From Pseudomonadota bacterium (lineage in GTDB: Bacteria; Pseudomonadota; Gammaproteobacteria; Xanthomonadales; Rhodanobacteraceae): a DNA stretch of 9,408 nt. Where the stretch lies: positions 1-9,408 of the forward strand of contig JAEYZH010000129.1 of NCBI GenBank assembly GCA_023430685.1, given 5' to 3'. The position numbers and the translations under genes were made by a program. Shown here in pieces: positions 1 to 6,079 of this stretch. The notes under the pieces are model-generated. The model was not told the origin of the DNA and ran no database searches. It saw nothing but the letters and a program-made list of their open reading frames with translations. Every line of letters starts with the position of its first letter. The first letter of the stretch is position 1.

Positions 1-25
1 CCGCGTGCGACGTCGCGCGGGCTGG

Positions 26-100
26 CCCTTCGACTCCGGCCTTCGGCCTGCGCTCAGGGCGAACGGAGATGAAGAAACCCGTTCACGCTGGTCGAAGCAC
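26..100. repeat. Imperfect inverted repeat, likely dispersed intergenic element
   Basis: The left arm (26-66) begins CTTCGAC and ends CAGGGCGAACGG. The right arm (78-100) reads CCGTTCACGCTGGTCGAAG, so the outer CTTCGAC (28-34) pairs with GTCGAAG (91-97) and CGAACGG (60-66) roughly pairs with CCGTTCA (79-85). A smaller GGCC-ttc-GGCC hairpin sits inside the left arm (38-48). From general knowledge, arms of the form CTTCGAC...CTCAGG.CGAACGG recur in intergenic DNA of many proteobacterial genomes; whether this one is multicopy cannot be seen from a single window. It lies downstream of the helicase gene, outside any convincing coding frame. No gene is seen in 1-161. Confidence 0.55.
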
Positions 101-146
101 CCGCAGGATGCGAAGTCGAAGCGCCGCGTGTCGGCGGTGCGGGAGG

Positions 147-167
147 AAAAACGCTACGGGTTCAGCG
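147..167 (-). terminator. Weak possible Rho-independent terminator of the helicase gene
   Basis: Reading the minus strand, the helicase stop codon (162-164) sits within a short CGCT-(8 nt)-AGCG stem (164-167 pairing with 152-155), followed at once by five T residues (147-151 are A on the plus strand). A 4-bp stem is very short for an intrinsic terminator, and the stem overlaps the stop codon. It is listed mainly because it is the only T-run after the gene. Confidence 0.25.
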
Positions 168-2195
168 GCCCGGTTTGCCCGGCGGGCGGCGGCGCGGACG
201 ATCGAGCCCTCCGCGGTCATCCGCTTCGCGACGACCACTGCCGCGATCGAACGACGGTGGCTTGCCGCTCTTGCGTGGCTTGCCGCCCTCGTGCGCTTCG
301 CTGCCGCGCGTGATGCGCAACTGCTGGCCGGAGACCCAGACCTTCTTGAGGTGCCGGAAGATCTCCGCCGGCATGCCTTCGGGCAGGTCGACGAGGCTGT
401 GGTCGTCGCGGATGTCGACGCGGCCGATGTGCTTGCTGTCGAGACCCGCCTCGTTCGCGATCGCGCCGACGATGTTGCCGGGCTTCACGCCGTGCGCGCT
501 GCCGACTTCGATGCGGAACGTCTCGAAGCCCGCATCGGGCTGGTGCGGACCCTCGTCGCGGCGCGGACGCCGCTCGCGTTCCTCGGCGTGGTGCGAGCGT
601 GGCGGGCGGGTTTCGGTGCGCGCGGCCGGGTGTTCCTGGTTGCGTGATGGCCGCTGCTCGTCGACGTGGCGCGTGCCTGCCGCGGGATGCTGCGGCGGCG
701 TCGGCGAGTCGCCGGGCCCAGGCGTGGGTCGGGAAGGGGGCATCCTGGCCGGCTGCTCGTCACGCATCGGGCGCTGGAACGCCGGCTTCTCGCGCGCGGT
801 GCGCTCGAAGCGCGCGTCGCGTGGAGCTCGCGTCGCGTCTGCCGAACGCACGAACCGTTCCGGCGCCTGCAGCAGCAAGGGCTGCTCGCCCTGCACGAGC
901 TTGGCCAGCGCGGCGGCGATCTCGACCGCGGGCGCGTTGCTCTCGCGTTCGAACTGTTCCACCAGCTGTCGGAACGGCCCGAGGTCGTCGGCCGCGAGCG
1001 CGTCGGCGATGCGCTGCTTGAACTTCGTGATGCGCTGGTCGTTGACCGCCTCGACGCTCGGCAACTGCATCTCGGCGATCGGCTGGCGCGTCGCGCGCTC
1101 GATCGCCTGCAGCATGCGCTTCTCGCGCGGCGCCACGAACAGGATCGCCTCGCCGCTGCGGCCGGCGCGACCGGTGCGTCCGATCCGATGCACGTAGGCT
1201 TCGGTGTCGGTCGGGATGTCGTAGTTCAGCACGTGGCTGATGCGCTCGACGTCGAGCCCGCGCGCGGCGACGTCGGTCGCGACGAGGATGTCGAGCTTGC
1301 CGTCGCGCAACTGCTGGATCAGGCGCTCGCGCTGCGCCTGTTGCACGTCGCCGTTGATCGCGGCCGCGCCGAAACCGCGCGCCTGCAGTTTCTGCGCGAG
1401 CTCCTCGGTCGCGGACTTGGTGCGCGCGAACACGATCATCGCCTCGAAGGGTTCCGCCTCGAGGATGCGGGTCAGCGCATCGAGCTTCTGCATCCCGCTC
1501 ACGTACCAGTAGCGCTGCCGGATGTTCGCCGCTGTGGTGGTCCTGGTGCGGATCGCGATCTCGACCGGGTCGCGCAGGTAGGTCTGCGCGATGCGCTTGA
1601 TCTGGCTCGGCATCGTCGCGGAGAACAGCGCGATCTGGCGAGACTCCGGTGTCTTCCTGAGCACCGCCTCGACGTCGTCGATGAAACCCATGCGCAGCAT
1701 CTCGTCCGCTTCATCGAGGACCAGCGTCGAGAGCTGCGAGAGGTCGAGCGAGCCGCGGTCGAGATGGTCGATCACGCGACCCGGCGTGCCGACGACGACG
1801 TGCACGCCGCGCTTGAGCCCGCCGAGCTGCGGGCCGTAGCTCTGCCCGCCGTAGATCGGCAGCACGTGGAAGCCCGGCAGCTTCACGGCGTAGCGCTGGA
1901 ATGCTTCGGCGACCTGGATCGCGAGTTCGCGCGTCGGCGCGAGCACGAGCGCCTGCGGCTTGGACTTCGAGAGGTCGAGGCGCGACAGCACCGGCAGTGC
2001 GAACGCGGCGGTCTTGCCGGTTCCGGTCTGCGCCTGGCCGAGCACGTCGCGGCCCGCGAGCAGGGGCGGGATCGTCGCGGCCTGGATCGGCGAGGGCGTC
2101 TCGTAGCCGACCTCGGCGAGCGCGAGCAGCAAGGGTTCGGCCAACCCGAGCTGGCTGAACGGGACGGATTCGGGTGCAACGTCGGACGGAGGCAT
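162..2195 (-). CDS. deaD: DEAD-box ATP-dependent RNA helicase, DeaD/CsdA type
   Basis: The protein has 677 aa and is an ATP-dependent RNA helicase that remodels structured RNA; family members act in ribosome assembly, mRNA decay and cold adaptation. Motifs are complete and in order: Q-motif region (YETPSPIQ, 31-38), I AQTGTGKT (55-62), Ia PTRELA (87-92), Ib TPGR (137-140), II DEAD (161-164), III SAT (192-194), IV IVFARTK (254-260), V ATDVAARGLD (306-315), VI HRIGRTGRAG (336-345). A helical region (about 380-440) leads to an Arg/Pro-rich, probably disordered linker (about 450-555), then a DbpA-type RNA-binding domain (about 556-632, with VKPGNIVGAI and IGRVDI) and a basic Gly/Arg-rich tail. 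This resembles CsdA/DeaD more than RhlE, SrmB or the shorter DbpA. The frame stays open upstream to 2672, but the sequence before the ATG at 2195 is not helicase-like and would cross the divergent gene. No clear Shine-Dalgarno precedes this ATG. Confidence 0.95.
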   Translation of the reverse strand: MPPSDVAPESVPFSQLGLAEPLLLALAEVGYETPSPIQAATIPPLLAGRDVLGQAQTGTGKTAAFALPVLSRLDLSKSKPQALVLAPTRELAIQVAEAFQRYAVKLPGFHVLPIYGGQSYGPQLGGLKRGVHVVVGTPGRVIDHLDRGSLDLSQLSTLVLDEADEMLRMGFIDDVEAVLRKTPESRQIALFSATMPSQIKRIAQTYLRDPVEIAIRTRTTTAANIRQRYWYVSGMQKLDALTRILEAEPFEAMIVFARTKSATEELAQKLQARGFGAAAINGDVQQAQRERLIQQLRDGKLDILVATDVAARGLDVERISHVLNYDIPTDTEAYVHRIGRTGRAGRSGEAILFVAPREKRMLQAIERATRQPIAEMQLPSVEAVNDQRITKFKQRIADALAADDLGPFRQLVEQFERESNAPAVEIAAALAKLVQGEQPLLLQAPERFVRSADATRAPRDARFERTAREKPAFQRPMRDEQPARMPPSRPTPGPGDSPTPPQHPAAGTRHVDEQRPSRNQEHPAARTETRPPRSHHAEERERRPRRDEGPHQPDAGFETFRIEVGSAHGVKPGNIVGAIANEAGLDSKHIGRVDIRDDHSLVDLPEGMPAEIFRHLKKVWVSGQQLRITRGSEAHEGGKPRKSGKPPSFDRGSGRREADDRGGLDRPRRRPPGKPGR

Positions 2196-2233
2196 GCGCG
2201 GAAGGCGGCGATGCCGCGGAAGGAGGGCTGCCC

Positions 2234-2242
2234 AGTCTAACA
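2234..2242 (-). promoter_or_regulatory. Candidate extended -10 element for the helicase gene
   Basis: The minus strand reads TGTTAGACT here, matching the extended -10 form TGnTAnnnT. It would place a transcription start near 2227 and a leader of about 30 nt before the ATG at 2195. I see no convincing -35 hexamer upstream. The leader would be much shorter than the long cold-responsive leader known for E. coli csdA. The remainder of the divergent gap 2196-2351 shows no further clear element except the ribosome-binding site at its right end. Confidence 0.35.
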
Positions 2243-2342
2243 GGCGCTCGCGCACGCCACGCCCGATCGCCGTGGCCCGTGCCGGGGCGTCCTGCCGTTC
2301 GTAGTGGCATCGACCGGGATTGGACCGGCGAGCCCTTGATCC

Positions 2343-2347
2343 GAGGT
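2343..2347 (+). promoter_or_regulatory. Ribosome-binding site that sets the start at 2352
   Basis: GAGGT lies four bases before the ATG at 2352. A GTG at 2346 is in the same frame but overlaps this motif, so the ATG at 2352 is the better start. Confidence 0.6.
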
Positions 2348-2351
2348 GGCC

Positions 2352-2627
2352 ATGCGGTGTTCTCCCGTGCGTGCACGATGGCTGGTGGCGATCGCGCTCT
2401 GCGCGGCGACGCTCGACGCGCAGTCCGGCGGGACCTACGCGATCCGGCGCAGCACCGTCGATGCCGGCGGCGGCGCGTCCACATCCGGTGCTTACGCCGT
2501 GACGGGAACGGTGGGTCAAGCCGACGCGCACTACAGCGAGGGCGGTGCGTATGCCGTCAGGGGCGGATTCTGGGGCGCCGGCGGGAATCTCCTGTCCGAC
2601 GCGATCTTCGCGGATGGTTTCGAATGA
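2352..2627 (+). CDS. Small exported protein with repeated beta motif and C-terminal DGFE tag
   Basis: This is a 91-aa predicted exported protein of unknown function. Residues 1-24 look like a Sec signal peptide (basic MRCSPVRAR, then hydrophobic WLVAIALCAATL, ending near LDAQS). The mature part contains a spaced Gly/Tyr pattern: GGTYAIRRSTVDAGGG, then SGAYAVTGTVGQADA, then GGAYAVRGGFWG. From memory, this arrangement (YxIxxxTIDGGGG...TGTIGQ.D...GGFW) recurs in exported or surface proteins of Lysobacterales and other bacteria with no assigned activity. The protein ends exactly with DAIFADGFE (83-91), an ending shared by two other proteins in this window. The next gene starts 11 nt after the stop and its Shine-Dalgarno overlaps that stop, so the pair is probably cotranscribed and translationally linked. 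Reality of the gene rests on the signal peptide, the RBS and the family pattern. Confidence 0.8.
   Translation: MRCSPVRARWLVAIALCAATLDAQSGGTYAIRRSTVDAGGGASTSGAYAVTGTVGQADAHYSEGGAYAVRGGFWGAGGNLLSDAIFADGFE
2598..2624 (+). other. C-terminal DGFE motif, copy 1
   Basis: These nine codons encode DAIFADGFE, the last residues of the 91-aa exported protein, with the stop codon directly after the Glu. Compare 4152-4187 and 7431-7466. Confidence 0.7.
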
Positions 2628-2631
2628 GGAG
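2627..2631 (+). promoter_or_regulatory. Shine-Dalgarno overlapping the upstream stop codon
   Basis: AGGAG begins on the last base of the upstream TGA (2625-2627) and lies 7 nt before the ATG at 2639, which is ideal spacing. It favours 2639 over the in-frame ATG at 2624, which overlaps the same stop codon as ATGA and has no comparable motif. The arrangement suggests translational coupling of the two genes. Confidence 0.75.
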
Positions 2632-2638
2632 CGATCGC

Positions 2639-3973
2639 ATGCAACGCCTGGCCTGGATGGTCCTGCTGGCACTCGCCGTGTCGATCGCCGCGCCGGCTGC
2701 GCGCGCGGGCACGTCGTTCACCTACCAGGGTGAACTCACGAACAACCAGGTTCCCGCGAACGGGGACTTCGATTTCCGCTTCATCCTTTACTCCGCCGAT
2801 GTCGGTGGTGCACAGATCGGTCCGATCGTGGTCGTGCCCGGTGTCGCCGTCGCGCAGGGCGTGTTCACGGTGCCGCTGGATTTCGGCACGGTATTCGGCA
2901 CCGCCGATCCATGGCTCGAGATCGCGGTCAAGCCGGCCGGCGGCCCGACCTACACGCAGCTGGCCCCGCGCCAGCCGGTGACGCCCGCGCCGCGCGCAAT
3001 GGCGTTGAGCCTGCCGTACGCCGACAGCGTCGAGTTGCCGTCGCAGGTGGCGCTCTCGATCGACAACACCGATGGCGCCGCCGCCAGTTTCAGCGTGAGC
3101 GGCGACGAGTATTGGGACGCGGTGCAGATCTTCTCCGACGGCCTCGGCGGCGGACTGCGCAGCGTGGTCCAGGCACCGAGCCAGGGCTCGGCCGTCAGCG
3201 GATACAACTACGGCACCGAGCGCGGTGCGGCCCAGTTCGAGATCTACAACGCGGCCAATGAACGATCGGCGATGTTCGTGCGTACCAACGGCGACGGCTA
3301 CGCGATCCAGGCGGAGGTCAACTCCGACACGACCGCGATCGCGCTGTTCGCGCGCACGACCAGTAGCGACCCCGCCAGCCTCGCGGCGACCTTCGGCGGC
3401 CCGGTCGTGATGAGCTGCCAGAGTCCGAACTGCAATTCGACGCATGCGCTGCGCGTGTACGGCAACACCCAGATCGTCGGCACGCTGTCGAAGTCGGCCG
3501 GATCATTCCGCATCGACCATCCGCTCGACCCCGAAAACAAGACCCTGTCGCATTCGTTCGTCGAGTCGCCCGACATGAAGAACCTCTACGACGGCGTCGT
3601 CACGCTCGACGCGTCCGGCACGGCGCGCATCGAGTTGCCGGCCTGGTTCGAGGCACTCAACCAGTCGTTCCGCTACCAGCTCACCGCGCTCGGCGCGCCG
3701 TCGCCGGGCCTCTACGTGAGCGAGGAAATCGCGGGCAACCGCTTCACGATCGCGGGCGGCGCGCCGGGCGCGCGCGTGTCCTGGCAGGTGACCGGCAGCC
3801 GTCACGATGCCTATGCGAAGGCGTTCCCGATTCCGGTGGAAGAGGACAAGGCCGCCGATGAGCGCGGGCGCTACCTCGTGCCCGAGGCCTATGGCCAGCT
3901 GCCGGAACGTGCGATCGGCTGGCGCCCGGAGCCCGCGGTCCAGCCCGCGGAAGTGGCGCCGTCCTCGCGTTGA
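2639..3973 (+). CDS. Exported FTYQG-type protein with conserved 'RIDHPLDP' C-terminal module
   Basis: This is a 444-aa predicted exported protein. Residues 1-23 form a signal peptide (MQRLAWMVLLALAV..., likely cleaved after A-R-A). The mature N terminus has the FTYQGEL segment (27-33) followed by NGDFDFRFILYSA, a beta-rich domain recurrent in secreted bacterial proteins, ending near the proline-rich PVTPAPRAMA (113-122). The middle (about 130-285) is Gly/Ala/Thr-rich with two close cysteines (C260, C265; possible disulfide). The C-terminal module (about 286-430) begins GSFRIDHPLDPENK and contains SFVESPDMKNLYDG, LPAWFEALNQSFRYQLT and VSWQVTGSRHDAYA. I recognise this module from uncharacterised surface or secreted proteins of several phyla, but no activity is known to me. 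No catalytic motif is visible. It lacks the DGFE ending of its upstream partner. The start at 2639 was chosen for the AGGAG spaced 7 nt upstream. Confidence 0.88.
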   Translation: MQRLAWMVLLALAVSIAAPAARAGTSFTYQGELTNNQVPANGDFDFRFILYSADVGGAQIGPIVVVPGVAVAQGVFTVPLDFGTVFGTADPWLEIAVKPAGGPTYTQLAPRQPVTPAPRAMALSLPYADSVELPSQVALSIDNTDGAAASFSVSGDEYWDAVQIFSDGLGGGLRSVVQAPSQGSAVSGYNYGTERGAAQFEIYNAANERSAMFVRTNGDGYAIQAEVNSDTTAIALFARTTSSDPASLAATFGGPVVMSCQSPNCNSTHALRVYGNTQIVGTLSKSAGSFRIDHPLDPENKTLSHSFVESPDMKNLYDGVVTLDASGTARIELPAWFEALNQSFRYQLTALGAPSPGLYVSEEIAGNRFTIAGGAPGARVSWQVTGSRHDAYAKAFPIPVEEDKAADERGRYLVPEAYGQLPERAIGWRPEPAVQPAEVAPSSR

Positions 3974-3988
3974 AGGGGTGTCCCGGCG

Positions 3989-4011
3989 GTGCGGCGCGGC
4001 CCGCGCCGCAC
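3989..4011. terminator. Hairpin between convergent genes (11-bp arms)
   Basis: GTGCGGCGCGG (3989-3999) and CCGCGCCGCAC (4001-4011) are perfect reverse complements around a single central base; a real loop would open one pair on each side. It lies 16 nt after the stop at 3973. No T-run follows on either strand, so intrinsic termination is uncertain, but the position between convergent genes suits a transcript 3'-end structure. Confidence 0.5.
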
Positions 4012-4061
4012 GCGGCCAATGCCTGTGTCCGCGCCTGCGCGCGCGCCGTGCATGCGATGCG

Positions 4062-4085
4062 CGAGCGCCGGTTCGCGGGCGCTCG
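4062..4085. terminator. Second hairpin in the convergent gap (8-bp arms)
   Basis: CGAGCGCC (4062-4069) pairs with GGCGCTCG (4078-4085) across an 8-nt loop, followed by TT on the plus strand. With 3989-4011 it fills most of the 175-bp gap. I see nothing else in 3974-4148. Confidence 0.35.
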
Positions 4086-4148
4086 TTGCCTCGGCTCATC
4101 GCGTGGCGCGACGCGCTTGCGCCGCGCCGGTGAACTGCACGGCGGTGC

Positions 4149-5813
4149 TCAGCCGCCCGCCTCGAAGCCGTCCGCGAACACGATGTCCGATCCCCAGGGC
4201 AGCGTGAAGGAGCCGCTCGCCGACGCACTGCCCGCGAACGCGCTGTCGACCGCGCGCACGGTCCAGGTATACGCGCCGTCCGGAAGCTGCGCGATGCTCC
4301 AGCTCGTCGCGGTCGCGACGCTGCCCGGTTGCGGCAGGCGTTCGGGCAGCGTGAGCGGCACGCCGTCGCGCCAGAGCTCGAGGTCGTAGGTGAGCTGCGC
4401 GGGCGGCGTGTGGTCGTCGCCGGCCGCGCTCCAGCCCATCGTCACGACGTCGCCGACGAGTTCGGCATGCAGGCCGACAGGCGCCGCAGGTGCCGCGTTG
4501 ACCGCGGGGGTCGTATTCCGGAACAGGTGCACCTGTGCCTCGACGAGCCCGTTGCCGCCGGGCACGAAGAAGCCGCCTGCGACGAGGTAATCGAGGTCAC
4601 CGTCGCCATCGAGGTCGAACCAGGTGAATGCGCCGCCGCGGCCGAGCGAGCCGATCGGCGCCGGCAACTGCACGCCGAGCGGCGTGAAGTCGCCGCCTTC
4701 GTTGCCGTAGATCTCGGACTTGCCGACGATCTCCGCATTGCCGACATAGGAGCCCGTCAGCAGCAGGTCGACGTCGCCGTCCGAATCGTAGTCGGCCCAG
4801 GTCGCCGCGTTGAAGTCGAGCCAGTCGGCGTCCGGTGCCTGCACCAGCGTTTCGGGCATGTAGCTGCCGCCATCGTTGCGGTAGATGCGCAGCACCGTCT
4901 TGTAGGTGTCGTCGGTGTCGAAGATGTTGCCCGCGACGAGGATGTCCGAATCGCCATCGGCATCGGGATCCCCGATGTCGGCGAGGCCATGCTCGATGCG
5001 GATGCCGAGCGGATCGTTCGCCGTGAACGTGCCGACGTCGTTGTCGTACAACTTGACGCCGCCGGTTTTCATCAGCGGATCGACGTTCGCGACGAACAGG
5101 TCGAGGTCGCCGTCGGCGTCGTCGTCGATCCATGCGCTTTGCGCATTGGTGGTCGGTTCGAGCGCGATCGCGCTGTCGGCGAACAGCCAGCCATCCGCGC
5201 CGTCGCTGCCGTCGTTGCGAACGAGCACGGTGCGGAACTCGAATGCGCCTTCGTCGTAGACCGAAGGCAGCAGCAGGTCGGGATCGCCGTCGTTGTCGTA
5301 GTCGGCCCAGGTCGCCGAGCGCAGGTCGTAGGTGTCCTCGTAGCCGGAATCCTCCCAGTAGGACGGCAACGGCGTGTCGGTCGCGACGAGCGTGCCTGCG
5401 TCGTTGCGGTAGAGCACGGCCGTGCCTTCCGAAGCGACCAGCAGGTCGTGGTCGCCGTCGCCGTCGTAGTCGGCCCAGGACAGGTCGGTCGCTCCCGCGA
5501 ACACGCCGCCGAGCGGGACTTCCACGGGGTTGAACGACCATCGCCCGCCCGCGCCTTCGCCTTCGTTGAGGAACAGCAGCAGCGTATCGGTCACGCTCTC
5601 GTTGTAGACGACGTAGAAGCCCATGACCGCGAGGTCGAGGTCGCCGTCGCCATCGACGTCGGCCGGTGCGATCGAGTTGATCCAGAAGTCGTCGGTATCG
5701 GGCGTGACGAACCATGGACCTTCGGTCGGCGTCACTTCCTCGAACACCGGTTGCGCGGCGGCCGGCACGGCCAGCGCCGCGAGCAGCGCGAACAGCATCG
5801 CATTCGTCTTCAT
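4149..5813 (-). CDS. Exported FG-GAP/VCBS seven-bladed beta-propeller with FN3-like domain and DGFE tag
   Basis: This is a 554-aa predicted exported protein. Residues 1-20 are a signal peptide (MKTNAMLFALLAALAVPAAA, cleaved near A-A-A-Q). Seven repeat units each carry a Ca2+-binding-type acidic loop: ADVDGDGDLD (51-60), ADYDGDGDHD (114-123), ADYDNDGDPD (170-179), DDDADGDLD (230-238), GDPDADGDSD (281-290), ADYDSDGDVD (340-349) and FDLDGDGDLD (399-408). Most units end in LYRNDxG or a variant (135, 197, 256, 309, 368). Seven such units are what an integrin-alpha-like beta-propeller requires. Residues about 440-538 look like a fibronectin type III domain, followed by DIVFADGFEAGG. The likely role is extracellular binding or adhesion; no catalytic site is visible. 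The ATG at 5813 is preceded by GGGAAG with 7-nt spacing and begins the signal peptide, so the longer frame to 5957 is rejected. It is divergent from rsfS and convergent with 2639-3973. Confidence 0.9.
   Translation of the reverse strand: MKTNAMLFALLAALAVPAAAQPVFEEVTPTEGPWFVTPDTDDFWINSIAPADVDGDGDLDLAVMGFYVVYNESVTDTLLLFLNEGEGAGGRWSFNPVEVPLGGVFAGATDLSWADYDGDGDHDLLVASEGTAVLYRNDAGTLVATDTPLPSYWEDSGYEDTYDLRSATWADYDNDGDPDLLLPSVYDEGAFEFRTVLVRNDGSDGADGWLFADSAIALEPTTNAQSAWIDDDADGDLDLFVANVDPLMKTGGVKLYDNDVGTFTANDPLGIRIEHGLADIGDPDADGDSDILVAGNIFDTDDTYKTVLRIYRNDGGSYMPETLVQAPDADWLDFNAATWADYDSDGDVDLLLTGSYVGNAEIVGKSEIYGNEGGDFTPLGVQLPAPIGSLGRGGAFTWFDLDGDGDLDYLVAGGFFVPGGNGLVEAQVHLFRNTTPAVNAAPAAPVGLHAELVGDVVTMGWSAAGDDHTPPAQLTYDLELWRDGVPLTLPERLPQPGSVATATSWSIAQLPDGAYTWTVRAVDSAFAGSASASGSFTLPWGSDIVFADGFEAGG
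4152..4187 (-). other. C-terminal DGFE motif, copy 2
   Basis: This encodes DIVFADGFEAGG, the last twelve residues of the beta-propeller protein, separated from the FN3-like domain by a short L-P-W-G-S linker. Codon choice differs from copies 1 and 3, so this is protein-level similarity rather than a recent DNA duplication. Confidence 0.7.
4786..4807. repeat. Exact 22-bp internal repeat in propeller gene, copy 1
   Basis: The 22 bases at 4786-4807 recur identically at 5296-5317, 510 bp away in the same gene, and the first 16 recur at 5464-5479. They encode the conserved A-(T)-W-A-D-Y-D start of propeller blades 6, 3 and 2. This is long enough for slippage or recombination that would delete or add blades. 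Confidence 0.7.
5296..5317. repeat. Exact 22-bp internal repeat in propeller gene, copy 2
   Basis: This is identical to 4786-4807 and lies in blade 3. A third partial copy (16 bp identical) is at 5464-5479 in blade 2. Confidence 0.7.
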
Positions 5814-5837
5814 GGCAGGTCTTCCCGCGGGCATCGC

Positions 5838-5867
5838 CCGGCATGCGTGCCGGCCATCGTGCCGGCC
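5838..5867. repeat. Short palindrome and direct repeat upstream of the propeller gene
   Basis: CCGGCA (5838-5843) and TGCCGG (5848-5853) form a hairpin with a 4-nt loop, and CGTGCCGGCC occurs twice, at 5846-5855 and 5858-5867, 12 bp apart. The location, 25-54 bp upstream of the minus-strand start at 5813, would suit an operator or a leader structure. In DNA this GC-rich such motifs also arise by chance. The rest of 5868-6028 shows no clear signal. Confidence 0.3.
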
Positions 5868-6028
5868 CGCGTATTGGCTACCTCGCGCGGGTCCGCGGCA
5901 AGTGCGGCGTGGGGGAAACCGCCCAGCACGCTTCAGCCGGCGGCCAGCTTCACGCACGCACGTACCGGCTTCGCCGCGTGGAAAGCGCCGTCGGCGGCGT
6001 TCAGTCCGCCGGTGCGGTGGCCGGCGCT

Positions 6029-6034
6029 ATACTG
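6029..6034 (+). promoter_or_regulatory. Candidate -10 promoter element for rsfS
   Basis: TATACT matches five of six bases of the sigma-70 -10 consensus and stands out in a GC-rich gap. It predicts a transcription start near 6041 and a leader of about 40 nt before the TTG at 6080. GCCGGC flanks it on both sides (6021-6026, 6035-6040). No good -35 hexamer is seen at 17 bp upstream. Confidence 0.55.
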
Positions 6035-6079
6035 CCGGCGCGCCACCCCGGCGTCTTCCGATCCAGAGGTCGTTTCCAC

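Noticed and set aside
666..2240. 524-codon plus-strand open frame opposite the helicase
   Set aside because: It is antisense to a complete set of DEAD-box motifs, and its translation is Arg/Asp/Leu-rich without any recognisable family.
2624..2641. ATG at 2624 (ATGA overlap) as start of the FTYQG protein
   Set aside because: It is possible, but the AGGAG at 2627-2631 is ideally placed for the ATG at 2639, which also starts directly at the signal peptide's basic end.
2196..2672. N-terminal extension of the helicase frame
   Set aside because: The frame is open, but the residues are low-complexity Arg-rich and overlap the divergent exported-protein gene. DEAD-box proteins normally start a few residues before the FxxLGL segment, as from 2195.
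2531..3445. 304-codon minus-strand open frame opposite the FTYQG gene
   Set aside because: The plus-strand frame has an RBS, a signal peptide and a recognisable module. The antisense translation is His/Arg-rich with no domains.
5838..5867. CGTGCCGGCC repeats as a defined operator
   Set aside because: The repeat is visible and is listed as a low-confidence feature, but nothing ties it to a regulator and GC-rich words of this kind are common here. No regulatory claim is made.
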